Of a DNA stretch of 36,897 bases, positions 32,794 through 36,897 are shown piece by piece. Below the pieces are notes generated by a model. It had not been told where the DNA came from, searched no databases, and saw only the letters and a list, made by a program, of their open reading frames with translations. The DNA is from Deltaproteobacteria bacterium (GTDB lineage: Bacteria; Myxococcota_A; UBA9160): positions 1 through 36,897 of the forward strand of contig JADLGR010000341.1 of NCBI GenBank assembly GCA_020849175.1. Direction: 5' to 3'. A program made the position numbers and the translations under genes. Position 1 is the first letter of the stretch. Every line of letters starts with the position of its first letter.

Positions 32794-33995
32794 TGGCGGC
32801 GAAGAAGACTCCGAAGAAGCCCGCGACGCCGGCAGCGCCGAAGGCGCCCGGAGCGGCGATGGCCGCAGGCGGCGAAAAGGTCGTCGCGCGCAACAAGGCG
32901 CTCGACGAGACCACCGTGCGTCTCATCCGCGACGCCGCGAGCGACGTCCATGGCGAGATTCGACGGGAGAAGAAGCCCGACCTCGCCTTCCCCGTCCGTG
33001 CGCTCGGAAACGTCACCTACTCCGACAAGAAGGGCTACTTCGAGATCGGGCGGCAGAAGAAGGTTCGCACCCTCACCGTCAACACGGTGAAGAGCTTCGC
33101 GCAGACGCTTCGCATGATGGGGCTCTCGAAGGAGCTGATCGAGAACAACGACTTCGCGACCAAGCGAGACGCCTACTACCAGAGCAAGAACTGGGACGAG
33201 GCGCGCTTCGACGAGCAGACCGAATCCGACACCGTGATGGACGACATCGAGGCGCTGTTCTCGGTGCGCGGCGTCTCGCGCGAGCAGCTTCGCTTCGTTC
33301 CCGACGAGCACGGCGGCGCGGTCGCAGGCAACCTCGTCGTGCTCGATCCCGACCGCGAGACGGGCGCCATCGAACGCATCGACTGCACGCGCTTCGGCTC
33401 GGGTGCGTACTCGATTCCGTCGACCGTCGAGCACCTCTCGTTCGAGACCGACGCGAAGTTCGTCCTCGCCATCGAGACCGGCGGCGTGTTCCAGCGCCTG
33501 CAGAGCCACAAGTTCTGGCAGACGGCGAACTGCATCCTCGTCTCGATGGCGGGCGTCCCGACGCGCGCAACGCGGCGCTTCATTCGCAAGCTGAGCGACG
33601 AGTGCCGGATGCCCGTCTACGCGTTCGTCGACTGCGATCCGTACGGCATCTCGAACATCTACCGCACACTGAAGGTCGGATCGGGCAACGCAGCGCACCT
33701 CTCGCAGTTCTTCTGCGTTCCCCACGCCCGCTACCTCGGCGTGACGCCGCAAGACATCACCGACTATCGGCTCCCGACGCACCCACTGCAGGACGTCGAC
33801 GTGAAACGCGCGAAGGACGCGCTCAAGAACGATCCCTTCTTCCAGACCCACAAGCCGTGGCGGAAGGCGATCGACCAGCTTCTCCAGATGGGCGTTCGCG
33901 CCGAGCAGCAGGCGCTCGCGAAGTGGGGCCTCAACTACGTGATCGACGAGTACCTGCCCCGCAAGCTCGCGCACCCCGAGCAGTTCCTGCCCTGA
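32793..33995 (+). CDS. top6A: DNA topoisomerase VI subunit A (Spo11-like)
   Basis: The 400-residue DNA-cleaving subunit. The winged-helix (CAP) domain carries ATKRDAYYQSKNW, in which Tyr129 aligns with the Spo11 catalytic tyrosine that forms the 5'-phosphotyrosyl link. The TOPRIM domain has glutamate 228 (LAIETGGVFQRL) and the metal-binding D280-C-D282 (VYAFVDCDPYGI). A histone-H1-like N-terminal tail (AAKKTPKKPATPAAPKAPG) is unusual for the family and probably disordered and DNA-contacting. It starts at GTG 32793, one base overlapping the B subunit stop, and its own stop overlaps the glycosyltransferase start (TGATG). All key residues are present, so an active enzyme is expected. Confidence 0.95.
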   Translation: MAAKKTPKKPATPAAPKAPGAAMAAGGEKVVARNKALDETTVRLIRDAASDVHGEIRREKKPDLAFPVRALGNVTYSDKKGYFEIGRQKKVRTLTVNTVKSFAQTLRMMGLSKELIENNDFATKRDAYYQSKNWDEARFDEQTESDTVMDDIEALFSVRGVSREQLRFVPDEHGGAVAGNLVVLDPDRETGAIERIDCTRFGSGAYSIPSTVEHLSFETDAKFVLAIETGGVFQRLQSHKFWQTANCILVSMAGVPTRATRRFIRKLSDECRMPVYAFVDCDPYGISNIYRTLKVGSGNAAHLSQFFCVPHARYLGVTPQDITDYRLPTHPLQDVDVKRAKDALKNDPFFQTHKPWRKAIDQLLQMGVRAEQQALAKWGLNYVIDEYLPRKLAHPEQFLP

Positions 33996-35248
33996 TGCCG
34001 GGGCGGCTCTCGATCGTCGTACCGGCGCTCGACGAAGAGGCCGCCATCGGAGAGACGGTGTCTCGCTGCCTCGCGGCGCGCGAGCATCTGTGCGCTCGCG
34101 CGGGGCTAGACGCCGTCGAGGTCCTCGTCGTGAGCGACGGATCGACCGACCGCACCGAGGAGATCGCACGCGGCTTCCCCGAGGTGAGCGTGCTCGCCTT
34201 CGACCGCAATCGCGGCTACGGCGCCGCGATCAAGTGCGGCTTCGCACACGCGAGCGGCGACTTGCTCGGCTTCCTCGACGCCGACGGAACCTGCGACCCG
34301 CGCTTCTTCGCCGATCTGTGCGAGGCGCTCGAGAAGAAGCGCGCCGACATCGCGCTCGGATCGCGGATGGGAGCCGGCAGCGAGATGCCGCTCGTTCGCA
34401 CCGCGGGAAACCTCGTCTTCGCGTTCCTGCTCGGCGTTCTCGCGCGACGCACCGTGCAGGACACCGCGAGCGGCATGCGCGTGCTGCGCCGCGCGGCCCT
34501 CGGCGATCTCTATCCCCTTCCCGACGGCCTTCACTTCACGCCCGCGATGAGCGCGCGCGTCCTGCTCGAAGGCAAGCTACGCCTCGTCGAGGTGCCGATG
34601 CCGTACGCCGAGCGCGTCGGCCGCTCGAAGCTCTCGGTGCTCCGCGACGGCATTCGCTTCCTGCGCTCGATCGTGCAGGCGGCCGTCACCTACCGGCCGG
34701 CGCGCCCGCTGCTGCTCGCCGCCCTCGCCCTCGCCCTCGCGGCCGGCGCGCTCGGCGCGGCGCCGCTGTGGCTGTGGCTCCGCGAGCGACACCTCGAAGA
34801 GTGGATGATCTATCGAATCCTGCTCGCGTGGCTGCTCGCCGTCGCGAGCGCGCTCGTCGTCTGCGCCGCGGCCGTCGCCGACCGCATCGCCGTCCTCGCA
34901 CACGAACGTCAGATCGCGCGCTCGGGAGCAACGTGGCTGCTCGGACGTCTGTTCACGCGCCGTACGCGCCGGGTGGGCAGCGCCGTTCTGCTCGCACTCG
35001 CGCTCGCCACGACCTGGCCGGGCCTCGCGCAGTGGGCCGCCACCGGTGAAGTCACCATGCACTGGTCGCGTGCCGTGCTCGGCTCGCTGCTCGTCGTCCT
35101 CTTCGTCGCACTCGGAACGACGACCTTCATGCTCAACATGCTCGAGCTGATCGAGACGCAGCGCCGCCCCGAAGACCGCCCCGCACCGCCGGACCGCATC
35201 CGGCCGGGGCGGCCGGATGGAGCGTCGAGCGCGGAGGCTGCCCGCTGA
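33995..35248 (+). CDS. Family 2 glycosyltransferase with C-terminal membrane helices (dolichol-phosphate-mannose synthase-like)
   Basis: A 417-residue inverting glycosyltransferase. The GT-A domain has LSIVVPALDEEAAIGETV, VVSDGSTDRTEEIA, RNRGYGAAIKCGFAHASGD and the metal-binding DxD in FLDADGTCDP; GSRMGAGSEMP and QDTASGMRVLRR follow. From about residue 235, three to four hydrophobic helices (RPLLLAALALALAAGALG onward) anchor it in the membrane. Relatives move a sugar from a nucleotide donor to polyprenyl phosphate or a membrane lipid. Its start overlaps the topo VI A stop by one base, an unexpected coupling with a DNA topoisomerase. The tail is basic and Pro-rich. Confidence 0.9.
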   Translation: MPGRLSIVVPALDEEAAIGETVSRCLAAREHLCARAGLDAVEVLVVSDGSTDRTEEIARGFPEVSVLAFDRNRGYGAAIKCGFAHASGDLLGFLDADGTCDPRFFADLCEALEKKRADIALGSRMGAGSEMPLVRTAGNLVFAFLLGVLARRTVQDTASGMRVLRRAALGDLYPLPDGLHFTPAMSARVLLEGKLRLVEVPMPYAERVGRSKLSVLRDGIRFLRSIVQAAVTYRPARPLLLAALALALAAGALGAAPLWLWLRERHLEEWMIYRILLAWLLAVASALVVCAAAVADRIAVLAHERQIARSGATWLLGRLFTRRTRRVGSAVLLALALATTWPGLAQWAATGEVTMHWSRAVLGSLLVVLFVALGTTTFMLNMLELIETQRRPEDRPAPPDRIRPGRPDGASSAEAAR

Positions 35249-35276
35249 TCGCGGACCGCCTGCCAGCGCCGCGAAG

Positions 35277-35972
35277 TCACTTCGGCGCCGTCTCCTTCTT
35301 CGCGTCGAGCTTCTTGACCTGCCCGCTCGACACGCGCGTCACCTTGTCGCCCTTCTTTCTCGTGACCGTCTTCTTCACCGTATGTCCGGGGACGCTGTCG
35401 ACGCTCCAGACCTTCTCGACCACCGTCTCACCGTCGTCCGTGTACCGGGTCTCGACGAAGGTCGCCTCGACGTCCTTGCCAGCCACGTCGACGAGCTCCT
35501 TGCCTTCGGTCACTCGGGCGTCGGCCAGGCGGCCGGCCTGGACGTCCTCGTACTTGATCTTCGCCGGATACTCGGCCACGGACTTCGTCTCATCGGCAGC
35601 GCCGAGATGCTTGGCGGCTGCGCCTGCGACGGTGACGCTCTCGACTCGGAGCTCGTCCGCGCTCTTCGAGACGAGCTTCGACGTCGTCACCGGAACCACG
35701 ACGCTCCCGTCCTCGAACTCGATTCGCTCGGCCGTCGTCACCGACGCTCCCACCGCGAAGGGCGCCCACGCGACGTAGGCGGGGTTCTCGACCAGATCGC
35801 CCGGTTTGTGCGGCGCGGCCTTCCCGGCGTCGGCCTCTCCTGCCGGCTTCTCTCCGGGCGGAAGGACGGCGTCGATCGCTCCCTTCGCGGCCTTGTTGAG
35901 CAGGTCGGTCGATTCTGCACCGGCGACGCTGGAGAGTGTCAGAGACAGCAGCACTGCCATGGCGATACGCAT
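35277..35972 (-). CDS. Secreted protein of unknown function
   Basis: A 231-residue exported protein with a short signal peptide (MRIAMAVLLSLTLSSVAGA). A Lys/Ala/Pro-rich linker and a beta-rich domain of about 150 residues follow, with repeated valine-rich strands (SVVVPVTTSKLVSKSADELR, KKTVTRKKGDKVTRVSSG). Lys-rich C-terminus, no cysteines, no recognised motif. ATG 35972 has GGAGG seven bases upstream. It converges with the glycosyltransferase (28-base gap) and diverges from the glutathione S-transferase across about 277 bases in which I see no further gene. Confidence 0.8.
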   Translation of the reverse strand: MRIAMAVLLSLTLSSVAGAESTDLLNKAAKGAIDAVLPPGEKPAGEADAGKAAPHKPGDLVENPAYVAWAPFAVGASVTTAERIEFEDGSVVVPVTTSKLVSKSADELRVESVTVAGAAAKHLGAADETKSVAEYPAKIKYEDVQAGRLADARVTEGKELVDVAGKDVEATFVETRYTDDGETVVEKVWSVDSVPGHTVKKTVTRKKGDKVTRVSSGQVKKLDAKKETAPK

Positions 35973-36249
35973 CGGGTTTCCTCCATCCATGCGCTTCCAG
36001 CCTAACTCACACCAGCGACGGCGCATCGAGAATCGGCACATGCGCGAATCGGGGAAACCCCTCGCGCCCGTTCCGGCACACATCGGCGCGTGTTCGGAAG
36101 GCCCCATCGGATCGCCCGCCCGCCGGCCAAGGCCCGGTCGAAGGCGGCAGACTCGGGGTCGGACGAGGCCCCGGCGCGGGGAATGAGGGATCCGCCCGGC
36201 GCCTACGATGCCGCACGGGAACGATAGAATCGGAGGCCGGAGGTCCCCC

Positions 36250-36897
36250 GTGCAGCTCGTGATCGGGAACAAGAACTACTCGTCGTGGTCGATGCGACCG
36301 TGGGTGCTGATGCGCCAGCTCGGCATCGCGTTCGACGAGGTCGCGCTGCGCTTCGACTTCACGCCCGGCTCGGAGTTCTACCGGCGGCTCGCAGGCTACA
36401 CCCCGGCCGCCAAAGTCCCGGTGCTCGTCGACGACGGCCTCGCGGTGTGGGACACGCTCGCGATCGTCGAGTATCTCGCCGAACGCTTCCCGAAGAGCGG
36501 CGTCTGGCCGGCCGGCGCGCGCGACCGGGCCCGCGCGCGAAGCCTCTGCGCCGAGATGCATGCTGGCTTCGGCGCGCTGCGCAGCCGCTGTCCACAGAAT
36601 CTCGAGGTCTGCTGGCCCGAGCTCGGACAGCGTCTTCTCGCCGAGCACGAGGAGCTGCGCCGCGATCTCACGCGCATCGTCGAGATGTGGTCGGGCTGCC
36701 TCGCCGAGCACGGCGGTCCGTTCCTCTTCGGCGACTTCTGCGCGGCGGATGCCTTCTACGCGCCGGTCGTCGGCCGCATCCGCAGCTACGCCCTGCCCGT
36801 CCCCGCCGACGTGCAGCGCTACTGCGACCGCGTGTGGGCGGCGCCGGGAGTCGCAGCCTGGGTGCAGGCGGCACTCGCCGAGCACGACTTCCTGCCA
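36250..36897 (+). CDS. Glutathione S-transferase family protein, partial at right edge
   Basis: The frame is open from GTG 36250 to the window end (216 codons). The N-terminal thioredoxin-like domain reads LVIGNKNYSSWSMRPWVLMR, in which the SSWS segment holds the usual catalytic serine region, with the cis-proline block AAKVPVLVDDGLAVWDTLAI for glutathione binding (the family Glu-Ser pair appears here as Asp-Thr). An all-helical C-terminal domain follows. The length is near the usual ~210-230 residues, so only a short tail can be missing. GGAGG precedes the start by seven bases. A -10-like TAGAAT lies at 36225-36230, without an obvious -35. It may detoxify electrophiles or act in ring cleavage. 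Confidence 0.88.
   Translation, partial: MQLVIGNKNYSSWSMRPWVLMRQLGIAFDEVALRFDFTPGSEFYRRLAGYTPAAKVPVLVDDGLAVWDTLAIVEYLAERFPKSGVWPAGARDRARARSLCAEMHAGFGALRSRCPQNLEVCWPELGQRLLAEHEELRRDLTRIVEMWSGCLAEHGGPFLFGDFCAADAFYAPVVGRIRSYALPVPADVQRYCDRVWAAPGVAAWVQAALAEHDFLP

Overview
High-GC bacterial chromosome segment (roughly 70% G+C by eye). It carries 29 protein genes I can support, two of them cut by the window edges. I see no tRNA, rRNA, CRISPR array, transposase or phage gene. Exported and lipid-anchored proteins, DxDxDG calcium-motif repeats, sigma-54 promoters and a bacterial topoisomerase VI suggest a Myxococcota-like or related deltaproteobacterial-grade lineage. That placement is inference, because no ribosomal marker is present.

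Left part (1-12514), the most unusual region. A nucleotide (ATP/ADP) translocase-family gene (2782-4266, minus) is start-stop coupled, through a TTGA overlap, to a secreted protein with a phosphohistidine swivel domain followed by a PEP-synthase-type ATP-binding domain (<1-2785, minus). A full-length paralogue of that protein (7794-10874, plus) is coupled (TGATG) to a secreted protein with an L,D-transpeptidase-like SHGCTR signature (10874-12514). Between the two loci lie a solute-binding lipoprotein, mazG, a flavin/PPOX-fold oxidase and an exported class A beta-lactamase-like protein. The domain order of the two large proteins resembles alpha-glucan water dikinases rather than PEP synthase. 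An exported ATP-dependent enzyme has no obvious ATP source, and the coupled nucleotide carrier could provide one. I regard this as the candidate undescribed system.

Middle (12610-17315) is mostly housekeeping and envelope: a GNAT acetyltransferase, a HEAT-repeat protein, ruvX-mltG (ATGA overlap), mreB without mreCD, and a TetR regulator with its own terminator and an adjacent TTACAANTTGTAA operator. From 17485 to 21133 a divergent three-gene operon (unknown small protein plus two phytoene-dehydrogenase-like FAD oxidoreductases, each with ATGA overlaps) is presumably under TetR control. The following 387-base gap holds a sigma-54 promoter, an upstream palindrome and a long hairpin but no ORF, so it is a candidate sigma-54 small RNA.

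Right part: folC, a TANGO2-family gene coupled to a small Cys-rich protein, a patatin phospholipase, a lipoprotein with seven DxDxDG motifs convergent with a secreted VWA protein, a comM-type AAA+ gene with a structured leader, and a 71-aa protein behind a second sigma-54 promoter. These are followed by a topoisomerase VI B-A-glycosyltransferase operon (one-base overlaps), a secreted unknown protein, and a glutathione S-transferase that runs off the right edge.
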